Source: Maribacter sp044594925
GTDB lineage: Bacteria > Bacteroidota > Bacteroidia > Flavobacteriales > Flavobacteriaceae
Direction: 5' to 3'
NCBI RefSeq assembly: GCF_044594925.1
Contig: NZ_CP138991.1
Span: 248,001 to 312,000, forward strand
Length of the DNA: 64,000 bases
The notes below the pieces were generated by a model. The model searched no databases and was not told the DNA's origin. It saw only the letters and a list, made by a program, of their open reading frames with translations. Both the position numbers and the translations under genes were made by a program. Shown in pieces: positions 1 through 13,700 of this stretch (position 1 is the stretch's first letter; the number at the start of each line of letters is the position of its first letter).

Positions 1-1722
1 CACATCGTCCACGATGTTTATTGTCACCACTTGGGTGGCACCTGAAACGGTTCCATCAGGGAATGTCACAAAGGTGTCTGTATTGGCCACAGTATAGTCA
101 TCAGGATCAATGGCGGAACCATCTGTCACGTTAAAGTTGACGTTAAATCCGTTCTGTACGGTGTTACCGGTATAGGATACAATGAAGTCCACGGTGCCGA
201 CATCCTCATTGACGGTAAAGTCGCTCACTGCGATACCCTCTGTAGGTCCGTTGCCATCGTTATCGGTAATGGTACCGATACCGGCATCGTCGAGCATGTT
301 GATTCCAACCGGAGGAACAGCATCGAAAGCAAGATTGATATCCAAGGTCTCCAAGGTCTCTATGATCATATCGTCCACGATGTTTATGGTCACCACTTGG
401 GTGGCCCCAGAAACGGTTCCATCAGGGAATGTCACAAAGGTGTCCGTATTAGCAACGGAGTAGTCATCGGGATCAATGGCCGAACCATCGGTCACATTAA
501 AGTTGACGTTAAATCCGTTCTGTACGGTGTTACCGGTATAGGATACAATGAAGTCCACGGTGCCGACATCTTCATTTACGGTAAAATCGCTCACGGCAAT
601 ACCCTCTGTAGGTCCGTTACCGTCGTTATCGGTAATGGTACCGATACCGGCATCGTCGAGCATGTTTATTCCAACCGGAGGAACAGCATCGAAAGCAAGA
701 TTGATATCCAAGGTCTCCAAGGTCTCTATGATCATATCGTCCACGATGTTTATGGTCACGAGTTGCGTAGCCCCAGAAACGGTTCCATCAGGGAATGTCA
801 CAAAGGCATCTGTATTGGCCACGGTATAATCATCAGGATCAATTGCCGAGCCATCGGTCACATTAAAGTTGACGTTAAATCCGTTCTGTACGGTGTTACC
901 GGTATAGGATACAATGAAGTCCACGGTGCCGACATCCTCATTGACGGTAAAGTCGCTCACGGCGATACCCTCTGTAGGTCCGTTGCCATTGTTATCGGTA
1001 ATGGTACCGATACCGGCATCGTCGAGCATGTTGATTCCAACCGGAGGAACAGCATCGAAAGCAAGAGTGATATCCAAGGTCTCTACACCTTCAATAATCA
1101 TATCGTCTACAATATTGATGGTCACGAGTTGTGTATCGCCTGAAACGGTTCCATCAGGGAATGTCACAAAGGTATCCGTGTTGGCAACAGTGTAGTCATC
1201 AGGGTTAATGGCCGTGTTATCAGTTACATTAAAGTTAACATTAAAGGCACCTGGAACAGTGTTACCTGTATAAGAGATTACAAATTCAGCAGTACCTGCA
1301 TCCTCATTGACGGTAAAGTCGCTCACGGCGATACCCTCTGTAGGACCGTTACCGTCGTTATCGGTAATGGTACCAATACCGGCATCGTCGAGCATGTTGA
1401 TTCCAACCGGAGGAACAGCATCGAAAGCAAGATTGATGTCCAAGGTCTCCAAGGTCTCTATGATCATATCGTCTACAATATTGATGGTCACGAGCTGTGT
1501 ATCGCCTGAAGCGGTTCCATCAGGGAATGTCACAAAGGTATCCGTATTGGCAACAGTGTAGTCATCAGGATCAATGGCCGAGCCATCGGTCACGTTAAAG
1601 TTGACGTTAAATCCGTTCTGTGCGGTGTTACCGGTATACGAGACGATAAAGTCCACGGTACCAACATCCTCATTGACGGTAAAGTCGCTCACGGCGATAC
1701 CCTCTGTAGGTCCGTTGCCATT
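1..1722 (-). repeat. 366-bp tandem repeat array (122-residue Calx-beta units), continues past left edge
   Basis: The landmark gttatcggtaatggtacc recurs near 259, 625, 991 and 1357, with a diverged copy near 1723, giving a period of 366 bp. Each unit encodes one Calx-beta domain with the landmarks GIAVSDFTVNED, DPDDYTVAN and NIVDDMIIE. The unit around 1200-1300 is more diverged (it has an AFNVNFNVTD-type segment in place of GFNVNFNVTD). The copies closest to the edge are nearly identical, so the array probably continues to the left. Confidence 0.9.
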
Positions 1723-4700
1723 GTTATCGATAATGGTACCGGTTCCATTGGCATCCACCATGGCCACGAGTGGGCTGGAGATGTTGGAAAGGGTAATGGA
1801 AAGGTCTTCGGTACCTTCAAGGATAGCATCGTCCACGATGTTGATGGTCACTACCTGTGTAGTACCCGAAACGGTGTTCGCAGAGAATGATACATTAGTA
1901 CCGGCAGTAACTACGGTATAATCTTCAGGGTCAATGGCAGAACCATCCGCCACAGCAAAGTCCACGGTAAAGGCATCCGCAACGGTAGGCCCGGTATAGG
2001 TTACTACAAAATCCGCAGTACCCACGTTCTCGTCCACGGTAAAGTCACTAACGGAGATACCGTCCCCGGGGCCGGCAGCATCGTTATCAATAATATCAAT
2101 GGTAGCCTGGGCATCTAGGAAATCGATGAGGCTTGTGGAAATATTGGATAGGTTCACAAATAACTGTTCCGTTGACTCTAGTAGGATATCATCAGTAATA
2201 TTGACGGTAATAGGTACCCTTTCACCATCAATTCCTACAAATGTTAGGGTCCCATTGTTGGAATCATAGTCCAATCCTTCGTTTGCAGTGTTGTCATTTG
2301 TTATAAAGTCTACTGTGAAGCCACCTTGTACGTTACCGGAAAGTTCCACAAATACCGTAGCAGTGCCGTCGCCTTCGTTCACAATAATAGAGTCGTCATC
2401 GAACCCAAGCCCTGTTACCCCAGGAACGTTATCGTTATCTGTAATGGTGCCGGTACCAGCACCGTCGAGCATGTTCAGACCTGCAGGAGGAACAGCGTTG
2501 AAAGAAAGACTGATATCCAAAGTCTCAGCAGCCTCGATAATGTTATCGTCCACGATGTTTATGGTCACGAGTTGTGTAGCGCCTGAAACGGTTCCATCAG
2601 GGAACGTCACAAAGGTATCCGTATTGGCAACGGAGTAGTCATCAGGATCAATGGCCGAACCATCGATCACGTTGAAGTTGACGTTAAATCCGTTCTGTAC
2701 GGTGTTACCGGTATACGAGACAACAAAGTCTACGGTACCGACATCCTCGTTCACGTTAAAGTCGCTCACTGCAATGCCTTCAGTTGGTCCATTACTATCA
2801 TCATTGAGTATGGTACCCGTAGCGGTATTGGTGGTTCCATTATCGGCAAATCCGGTAACGAAACCGTTCACTGTGGTAATGTTGTCCAACAACACCTCAA
2901 ACGCCTCGTCCGCTTCAATGTCCAAGTCCTCTGTAATATCTATGACGATGGTCTGTGTACTAGTGGCCGCATCGAACGATACGGTACCCGTAGCCGCGGT
3001 AAAGTCGGCTGCATCGGCCGAAGTGGCACCAGCGGCAAGCAATACCGTTTGGTAGTCCACGGAAACCGTTTCCCCGGCAGGGATGGTCCCGGTATAGGTC
3101 ACTACAAAAGATAGTTGTGTATTATCGGCAGCGGTGTCCCCTTCAAGTACGGAGATGGAGGTATCGTCAAAAGCGATACCATCACCGGGAGCTGCATTAT
3201 CATCGTTGAGTATGGTACCCGTAGCGGTATTGGTGGTTCCATTATCGGCAAAACCTGTAACGAACCCGTTCACGGTGGTAATGTTGTCCAACAACACCTC
3301 AAACGCCTCGTCCGCTTCAATGTCCAAGTCCTCGGTAATATCGATGACGATGGTTTGCGTACTAGTGGCCGCATCGAAAGATACGGTACCCGTAGCCGCG
3401 GTAAAGTCGGCAGCATCGGCACTGTTGGCACCAGCGGCAAGCAATACCGTTTGGTAGTCCACGGAAACGGTCTCCCCGGCAGGGATGGTCCCGGTATAGG
3501 TCACTACAAACGATAGTTGTGTATTATCGGCAGCGGTGTCCCCTTCAAGTACGGAGATGGAGGTATCGTCAAAAGCGATACCATCACCTGGAGCTGCATT
3601 ATCATCGTTGAGTATGGTACCCGTAGCGGTATTGGTCGTTCCATTATCGGCGAATCCTGTAACGAACCCGTTCACGGTGGTAATGTTGTCCAACAACACC
3701 TCAAACGCCTCGTCCGCTTCAATGTCCAAGTCCTCTGTAATATCGATGACAATGGTCTGCGTACTAGTGGCCGCATCGAAAGATACGGTACCCGTAGCCG
3801 CGGTAAAGTCGGCTGCATCGGCCGAAGTGGCACCAGCTGCAAGCAATACCGTTTCGTAATCCACGGAAACGGTCTCCCCGGCAGGGATGGTTCCGGTATA
3901 GGTTACTACAAACGATAGTTGTGTATTATCGGCAGCGGTGTCCCCTTCAAGTACGGAGATGGAAGTATCGTCAAAAGCGATACCATCACCGGGAGCTGCA
4001 TTATCATCGTTTAAGATGGTACCCGTAGCGGTATTGGTCGTTCCATTATCGGCAAAACCTGTAACGAACCCGTTTACGGTGGTAATGTTATTCAACAACA
4101 CCTCAAACGCCTCATCCGCCTCGATGTCCAAGTCCTCTGTAATATCGATGACGATGGTCTGTGTCGCAGTCGCATCGGTAAATGTTATGGTACCCGTAGC
4201 CGCGGTAAAGTCCGCTGCATCGGCCGAAGTGGCACCAGCGGCAAGCAATACCGTTTGGTAATCCACGGAAACGGTCTCCCCGGCAGGGATGGTTCCGGTA
4301 TAGGTTACTACAAAAGATAGTTGTGTATTATCGGCAGCGGTGTCCCCTTCAAGTACGGAGATGGAAGTATCGTCAAAAGCGATACCATCACCGGGAGCTG
4401 CATTATCATCGTTTAAGATGGTACCCGTAGCGGTATTGGTCGTTCCATTATCGGCAAAACCTGTAACGAACCCGTTCACGGTGGTAATGTTGTCCAACAA
4501 CACCTCAAACGCCTCATCCGCCTCGATGTCCAAGTCCTCTGTAATATCGATGACGATGGTCTGCGTACTAGTGGCCGCATCGAACGATACGGTACCCGTA
4601 GCCGCGGTAAAGTCGGCAGCATCGGCCGAAGTGGCACCAGCTGCAAGCAATACCGTTTGGTAATCCACGGAGACGGTCTCCCCGGCAGGGATGGTCCCGG

Positions 4701-7700
4701 TATAGGTGACTACAAAAGATAGTTGTGTATTATCTGCAGCGGTGTCCCCTTCAAGCACGGAGATGGAGGTATCGTCAAAAGCGATACCATCACCGGGAGC
4801 TGCATTATCATCGTTGAGTATGGTACCCGTAGCGGTATTGGTGGTTCCATTATCGGCAAAACCTGTAACGAACCCGTTCACGGTGGTAATGTTGTCCAAC
4901 AACACCTCAAACGCCTCGTCCGCTTCAATGTCCAAGTCCTCTGTAATATCGATGACGATGGTCTGCGTACTAGTGGCCGCATCGAAAGATACGGTACCCG
5001 TAGCCGCGGTAAAGTCGGCTGCATCGGCCGAAGTGGCACCAGCTGCAAGCAATACCGTTTGGTAATCCACGGAAACGGTCTCCCCAGCAGGGATGGTCCC
5101 GGTATAGGTGACTACAAAAGATAGTTGTGTATTATCTGCAGCGGTGTCCCCTTCAAGTACGGAGATGGAGGTATCGTCAAAAGCGATACCATCACCGGGA
5201 GCTGCATTATCATCGTTTAAGATGGTACCCGTAGCGGTATTGGTCGTTCCATTATCGGCAAAACCTGTAACGAACCCGTTCACGGTGGTAATGTTGTCCA
5301 ACAACACCTCAAACGCCTCGTCCGCCTCGATGTCCAAGTCCTCTGTAATATCTATGACAATGGTCTGCGTACTAGTGGCCGCATCGAACGATACGGTACC
5401 CGTAGCCGCGGTAAAGTCCGCTGCATCGGCCGAAGTGGCACCAGCGGCAAGCAATACCGTTTGGTAATCCACGGAAACGGTCTCCCCGGCAGGGATGGTT
5501 CCGGTATAGGTTACTACAAAAGATAGTTGTGTATTATCTGCAGCGGTGTCCCCTTCAAGTACGGAGATGGAGGTATCGTCAAAAGCGATACCATCACCGG
5601 GAGCTGCATTATCATCGTTGAGTATGGTACCCGTAGCGGTATTGGTCGTTCCATTATCGGCAAAACCTGTAACGAACCCGTTCACGGTGGTAATGTTGTC
5701 CAACAACACCTCAAACGCCTCGTCCGCTTCAATGTCCAAGTCCTCTGTAATATCGATGACAATGGTCTGCGTACTAGTGGCCACATCGAAAGATACGGTA
5801 CCCGTAGCCGCGGTAAAGTCGGCTGCATCGGCCGAAGTGGCACCAGCTGCAAGCAATACCGTTTGGTAATCCACGGAAACGGTCTCCCCAGCAGGGATGG
5901 TCCCGGTATAGGTGACTACAAAAGATAGTTGTGTATTATCTGCAGCGGTGTCCCCTTCAAGTACGGAGATGGAGGTATCGTCAAAAGCGATACCATCACC
6001 GGGAGCTGCATTATCATCGTTGAGTATGGTACCCGTAGCGGTATTGGTCGTTCCATTATCGGCAAAACCTGTAACGAACCCGTTCACGGTGGTAATGTTG
6101 TCCAACAACACCTCAAACGCCTCATCCGCCTCGATGTCCAAGTCCTCTGTAATATCGATGACGATGGTCTGTGTCGCAGTCGCATCGGTAAATGTTATGG
6201 TACCCGTAGCCGCGGTAAAGTCCGCTGCATCGGCCGAAGTGGCACCAGCGGCAAGCAATACCGTTTGGTAATCCACGGAAACGGTCTCCCCGGCAGGGAT
6301 GGTTCCGGTATAGGTTACTACAAAAGATAGTTGTGTATTATCGGCAGCGGTGTCCCCTTCAAGTACGGAGATGGAAGTATCGTCAAAAGCGATACCATCA
6401 CCGGGAGCTGCATTATCATCGTTTAAGATGGTACCCGTAGCGGTATTGGTCGTTCCATTATCGGCAAAACCTGTAACGAACCCGTTCACGGTGGTAATGT
6501 TGTCCAACAACACCTCAAACGCCTCGTCCGCCTCGATGTCCAAGTCCTCTGTAATATCGATGACAATGGTCTGCGTACTAGTGGCCGCATCGAAAGATAC
6601 GGTACCCGTAGCCGCGGTAAAGTCCGCTGCATCGGCACTGTTGGCACCAGCTGCAAGCAATACCGTTTGGTAGTCCACGGAAACGGTCTCCCCGGCAGGG
6701 ATGGTTCCGGTATAGGTCACTACAAAAGATAGCTGTGTATTATCTGCAGCGGTGTCCCCTTCAAGTACGGAGATGGAGGTATCGTCAAAAGCGATACCAT
6801 CACCGGGAGCTGCATTATCATCGTTGAGTATGGTACCCGTAGCGGTATTGGTCGTTCCATTATCGGCAAAACCTGTAACGAACCCGTTCACGGTGGTAAT
6901 GTTGTCCAACAACACCTCAAACGCCTCGTCCGCCTCGATGTCCAAGTCCTCTGTAATATCGATGACAATGGTCTGCGTACTAGTGGCCGCATCGAAAGAT
7001 ACGGTACCCGTAGCCGCGGTAAAGTCGGCTGCATCGGCCGAAGTGGCACCAGCTGCAAGCAATACCGTTTGGTAATCCACGGAAACGGTCTCCCCAGCAG
7101 GGATGGTCCCGGTATAGGTGACTACAAAAGATAGTTGTGTATTATCTGCAGCGGTGTCCCCTTCAAGTACGGAGATGGAGGTATCGTCAAAAGCGATACC
7201 ATCACCGGGAGCTGCATTATCATCGTTTAAGATGGTACCCGTAGCGGTATTGGTCGTTCCATTATCGGCAAAACCTGTAACGAACCCGTTCACGGTGGTA
7301 ATGTTGTCCAACAACACCTCAAACGCCTCGTCCGCCTCGATGTCCAAGTCCTCTGTAATATCTATGACAATGGTCTGCGTACTAGTGGCCGCATCGAACG
7401 ATACGGTACCCGTAGCCGCGGTAAAGTCCGCTGCATCGGCCGAAGTGGCACCAGCTGCAAGCAATACCGTTTGGTAATCCACGGAAACGGTCTCCCCAGC
7501 AGGGATGGTTCCGGTATAGGTTACTACAAAAGATAGTTGTGTATTATCTGCAGCGGTGTCCCCTTCAAGTACGGAGATGGAGGTATCGTCAAAAGCGATA
7601 CCATCACCGGGAGCTGCATTATCATCGTTGAGTATGGTACCCGTAGCGGTATTGGTCGTTCCATTATCGGCAAAACCTGTAACGAACCCGTTCACGGTGG

Positions 7701-10700
7701 TAATGTTGTCCAACAACACCTCAAACGCCTCGTCCGCCTCGATGTCCAAGTCCTCTGTAATATCGATGACAATGGTCTGCGTACTAGTGGCCGCATCGAA
7801 AGATACGGTACCCGTAGCCGCGGTAAAGTCCGCTGCATCGGCACTGTTGGCACCAGCTGCAAGCAATACCGTTTGGTAGTCCACGGAAACGGTCTCCCCG
7901 GCAGGGATGGTTCCGGTATAGGTCACTACAAAAGATAGCTGTGTATTATCTGCAGCGGTGTCCCCTTCAAGTACGGAGATGGAGGTATCGTCAAAAGCGA
8001 TACCATCACCGGGAGCTGCATTATCATCGTTGAGTATGGTACCCGTAGCGGTATTGGTCGTTCCATTATCGGCAAAACCTGTAACGAACCCGTTCACGGT
8101 GGTAATGTTGTCCAACAACACCTCAAACGCCTCGTCCGCTTCAATGTCCAAGTCCTCTGTAATATCGATGACAATGGTCTGCGTACTAGTGGCCGCATCG
8201 AAAGATACGGTACCCGTAGCCGCGGTAAAGTCGGCTGCATCGGCCGAAGTGGCACCAGCTGCAAGCAATACCGTTTGGTAATCCACGGAAACGGTCTCCC
8301 CGGCAGGGATGGTCCCGGTATAGGTCACTACAAACGATAGTTGTGTATTATCGGCAGCGGTGTCCCCTTCAAGTACGGAGATGGAGGTATCGTCAAAAGC
8401 GATACCATCACCGGGAACTGCATTATCATTATCAAGTATTTCTCCAATTGCATCTCCATCAACAATACTAACCGAAGCATTTGATATTGAGTTTATTATA
8501 ATGCTTAATTCTTCATTTCCTTCAATTAAGGTGTCATCTGTAATTGTTATCGGCACATTTACAGATTCATTTAATGTACCTAGGAAGTTCAAGGTGCCAG
8601 TCATTGACGGAACTGTAAAATCTTGGTCTCGTACTGCAGACCCGTTTGAAATCGTATAGTTTACGGTATACGCTTCTGAAACGGCAACATTGGAACTTAC
8701 CACAAAGTTAGCGGTACCTATGGACTCATCCACACTAAAATCTGCCACAGAAATTCCATTAGAAGGATCGCTATCTTCATCTTGAATGGTAAACGTTCTG
8801 TTAGGAGATAAGATACCAATAGTAGTATCACTGATATTATCCAATATTTGAATAATTGTTTCGTCTGCTTCAATGATATCATCGTTAATTACGGTGATTG
8901 GAATCGTCAATATGGTTCCGGCAGCAGAATTTGCAGGGAAGCTAAAGGTTGTGCTCACATTGGCAGCATAATCAACCCCAGCAGTAGCGGTACCGGCCAA
9001 AGTGCCGTTTTCATCACCAAAAGTTTCGAAATCAACTGTGAAAGCGTGCTCAACAGGTGCGTTCAACTCAACTTCAAGATTATAGACTAAATCACTTTCA
9101 ATTACCGCAACGAATTTTGCAAATACGCTAGCGTCATCATCATCGTTAATGGTTCCTGTAGCGGTAGGGTCGTTAATGGTAATTAAAGTTGTGGATAAGC
9201 CGCTTAGATTTAGATTAAATGATTGCGTAAGTTCATGAATGTTGTCATCCGTAATTGGAACCACAATATCAAACGACTCATTATCATTACCTAAAAAGGT
9301 CAAAGTACCATTGGTGTCTGAATAATCACTTACAGCCAATGCGGTGTCATCTGAAGTAGCATAGTTCACGGTAAAACCTCCCGGGACGTTTCCTGTAAGT
9401 CTTACGGTAAAAGTTGCTGTTCCTGCATCTTCATCAACAATTACGTTGGTATTGTCAAAAGAAAGTCCATTGCCAGCACCCCCATCATTATCAATTATTT
9501 CACCTATACCAATTAAATCTAAGGAGTTTAAAGGAAATCCATCAAACCGCAAGTCTAATTCAAAAGTTTCTGTTGCCTCTATAAAGCTGTCGTCATTTGT
9601 AGAAACAGTATATGTTATCGAAGTTGTATTAGCTGGTATTGTAATCAATGTTGAACTACGATTATAATCATCATTCGAGGTAGATATATTAGTATAACCA
9701 ATTTCGAAGTCATTATAATCAGATGATAAAGGATGGCTTAGTGTTATGGTGAAGACCAAGTCTGAACCTTCTGTCACAGAGGCATCACTTATGGATATAT
9801 TATGCAAAACAAAAAGGTCAGCCGCATTACTTACTGTAGTTTCACAATCGTTATCAGAAGAAGTTATGACGACCCTATAAGCGAAATTGTGTTGAGCTGC
9901 TGTGACTCCGTTCAAACTTAAACTTGTCGTAGTTGCACCGGAATATATACCACCATTGGAAATATCTGCCCAAGTTGTGCGATTGTCCGTGCTTTCTTGC
10001 CACTGATAACTTAATGTTGCGCCGCCAGATGCACTAGTTGTGAAAGTGGCATTGCCACCAATTGTTGTGCTTTGGAAGGAAGGTTGAGTATTAATGGTCA
10101 CTGGATTACTTGCAGTGGTAACATTAGTTGTTGTACCTGTATAGCCTCCTTGTCCAGTTACTAGGCCATTACCATCAACTGAAACGGGAGAATTACCTAA
10201 AATACCATCATTATCGCCATCCGTATGGCCAGCTTCAACGGTATCAAAACAGCCGTCACCATCAGAATCAGTATCTATGGTATTGGGTAAGCCATCATCA
10301 TCGGTATCACAACCAAATGAGGTTAAGTCTCCAAAAAAGAACACTTTTGCATCAGGACCGTCATTGGTCGCTGTTGGACCAAAAGAAATTCGAAGCCCAT
10401 AAATGGCTGAACCTACAGGTGCCAAATCATCTATAGGGTAAAGCGCCATAAAAACCGTCTGATTGTTGTCTGGATTAACCTGATGGCCTAAATCTGTATA
10501 GTCACCAGATGATATGTTAATTGCAGTACCAATTGGATTTCCGTTAAAGTCTAAAGCTTGAACAGTTTGTGGATTATTACCCCCACGTTCGGTAATCGCA
10601 ACAAAACCACCATTGGTTGAATAAAGCGGCGTATTGTATGTTAATTCATAAAAATCGCCGTCTGCATAATTTTCAGGGGACTGCAGATTTAAGTACGAAT

Positions 10701-13700
10701 TCAAATTTCTACTTTGGAAACCTGTAAGAACATCATTGTTAAAGTTAGGATTGCTTTGTACGGTATATTGTACAGAACCGTTTTCAACATACTGTACTCT
10801 TGATTCGTTTTGTATTGTGAAATTTTCATTAAAATCAGATGGTAGCACAAAATCATTGTAGGTAGTACCGCTGAAAGTAATGCTATTTAAGGTATGGGAT
10901 ACGTTTCTATTGCTTGGATCAGATGATGAAATATTAGAAGTGAAGGGTAGGGGTCCTGTAAGTCCGCTATCAGTTGATATACACTCATTACTATCTAAAA
11001 TACCATCATTGTCATCGTCATCATCGCAGACATCGCTAATGCCGTCACCATCACTATCTGGGTAACCTGAAGCTATAGGGTCACAAGGATTTATTGTAGA
11101 AAGTACTGCACTTCTGGTTTCAGAAATACAGTTGTTATCAAGATGCGTTACGATGACCGAATAGGTATTACCGTCGAGTCCTGTGACGTTACTAATGTTA
11201 AGCGTACTGGTATTTACTCCGGAATAAACGCCAACATTTGTTAAATCGACACCATTTTCTTGCCATTGGTATTGTAATTGTGCTGAACTGTCAGCACCAC
11301 TTCCATAATTGGGAGTGCCTGATGAAAAACTAGTGGTATTAACCGCATCAACGCCAATAATAAATTGCGCAGCACTTCCTTCATTAGCACTTTGATCTAT
11401 TGGTGGGCTAACAACACTTGCTTGAGTAGCAATAATTTCATTACCGTTAACGCCCGTGTAACCACCTTGCCCCGTAACTTGTCCTTGACTGTTCACCGAA
11501 ACAGGAGCATTACCCAAGATACCGTCGTTATTGCCGTCAGTATGACCAGCTTCAACAGTATCAAAACAGCCGTCGTTGTCACTATCTAAATCAAAGGAAT
11601 CGATAAGACCATCACCATCGGTATCGCAACCAACAACATCACCATCTACAAGTCTAAACTCATCGATTACGAAAACATCCCAACCATTTAGAGACTGAAA
11701 CTGTATGGTGGCAGTTGTAGCATTTGCTACGAATTGAATAGTATGTTTAAACCAATGGGGGTCTATGGTAGGATAACTACTATAAACACCACTGGGTTCG
11801 AATGCGGGTAAGGATGAAGGAAAATCCGCGAGCGTGTAGGTGGTAGGAAAATCGGTCAATACATCATATTCATAATAGGGAACCGTTGTAGAAGGATTTC
11901 CAGCTGGGTCTATTTGATCTCCCAACGTAGTAAATCCTGAATCTACATCGCCACCGGCAATCGTACCTATTCTTATTCTACCACCGTAGTTTGATACCGT
12001 TCCGGCATCAGGATCTATACCTGGTGTACCATCCGTATCCTTATTATTTTCGTAATAGGTGGGCATAATACCCATCCAAATTTCTATGGTATATTGCTTG
12101 CCTATTTCAACGGGGATATTCTGACTTATGGTTTCCCCATCTGTAGAGAATATTCCGAATCCACCACCTACAGGGCTTGGCACTATCATAGCTGGCGTAT
12201 CGGTATTGGAGTCATCGTTACTATATGCTACATACTGTCCCTCTGTCCAATCCACTGATGTATTGCCGGGACGGTCCCATCCTGTGAAATTAAGTTCAGT
12301 GGCGGTCAGGTTTCCTGCTTTCCAACGAGAGCTTCCGTCAACGCCTGTATCATAGCTTACGGGAGATCCGGGACCAGGAGGGGTTCCAGTATAATTATCT
12401 TCCGCATTAAAACTTAGACTATTTCCTATCAATCCTGCATTACATTCATCTGTGTCTAAAATACCGTCGTTATCATCATCTAAATCACAAGAATCACCAA
12501 TGCCATCGCTATCATTGTCCGTATCACCTGAGTTAGCGGCCAAATAGCAATCTGGATCTTCACAGTCTATAAGACCGTCACAATCATCATCGATTCCATT
12601 ATTACATATTTCAGTTCGTACGGTAGTTTCTGTAGGGTCATTAATGGCACTGGTATCTGGATCATCAGAAGTAATCGCATCTTCCAAGATGGCTAAACTA
12701 GAAGATAGATTACTTAGATTGGCAGTATTTGAAATAGGATTGCCTCCTGAATATGGTTGCGGAATGGCTACATCAATTTTAAATGAAGCGGTACCAACTG
12801 GAACATTATTCAAGACAAGATTGGCTTGATTTAATCCATTCGCTGTTCCTGATATTGAAACTCCTGTTGCTATATCATACGCATCAGAAGAAAACAGCAA
12901 CCCGCTGGGAAGCGTATCTTCAAAATCCAAATCATTTAATAGGGCACCAGATCTGTTGAAAATAGTAAACGTATATGTCAGACTTTCGCCAGGACAAATG
13001 GTATCTACCGCAGTTTTTGTAATCTCTACGCCGAAGGCACAAGAGCAACCATCATTGGTGTTTGTATTGGGACCCGTGCCAAGTGGTGTTACTACACCCG
13101 TATCCACATCTATCTTCACTAAGGTTTCTTGATCAGACGTTGAAATCGTAATATCATCTCCATAAGCGATTAAATCTCCTTGGGTATTAAAATAAACAGC
13201 ACCAAAAAAGCCATATTGCGTGTTAGGACTTCCAATAGGCGTGGTTATACCTGTAGAGGGATCAATACGGACCAATTGTTTAGCATTATTGCTCCAGCCG
13301 TATATCATCCCATTCTCAGGATTAATGGCAATATCAGAAGTTGTAAGACCTATGTTTGAAATTAAAGTAGCAGTTAGCGTACTTATATCGATATTATAAA
13401 AATTCTCACTATTTCCTGCAACGTAATAATTTCCGCTAGCATCAAATGTACCAGCTGAATTGGAACCAGTTAATCCAGCTATAACCCCTAGGTTCTGTAC
13501 TTGCCCTAAAGAGTTGATGCGATAAAGTTCGTAAGGTGCCTCAAAGTGCCTAAGGCCATAGATAAACCCATCAGTCGGGTTAAACCCAATAGCATTGATT
13601 TGACTAGGTAAGCCGTTATCCGTTAAGTTAGCCACGAAAATAAAATTTGCTGAACTAGGATCTATTCTGTATAAAATAAAATCACCAGTAACTCCTACCC

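Noticed and set aside
2803..8430. Regularly spaced repeats that could be read as a CRISPR array or satellite
   Set aside because: The whole 402-bp period is conserved, with no short repeat plus unique spacer pattern, and it keeps one long open frame on the minus strand.
182..8659. Many plus-strand open frames of 80-250 residues within the arrays
   Set aside because: They repeat with the array period, are antisense to a real coding frame, and arise because the repeat lacks stops in other frames.
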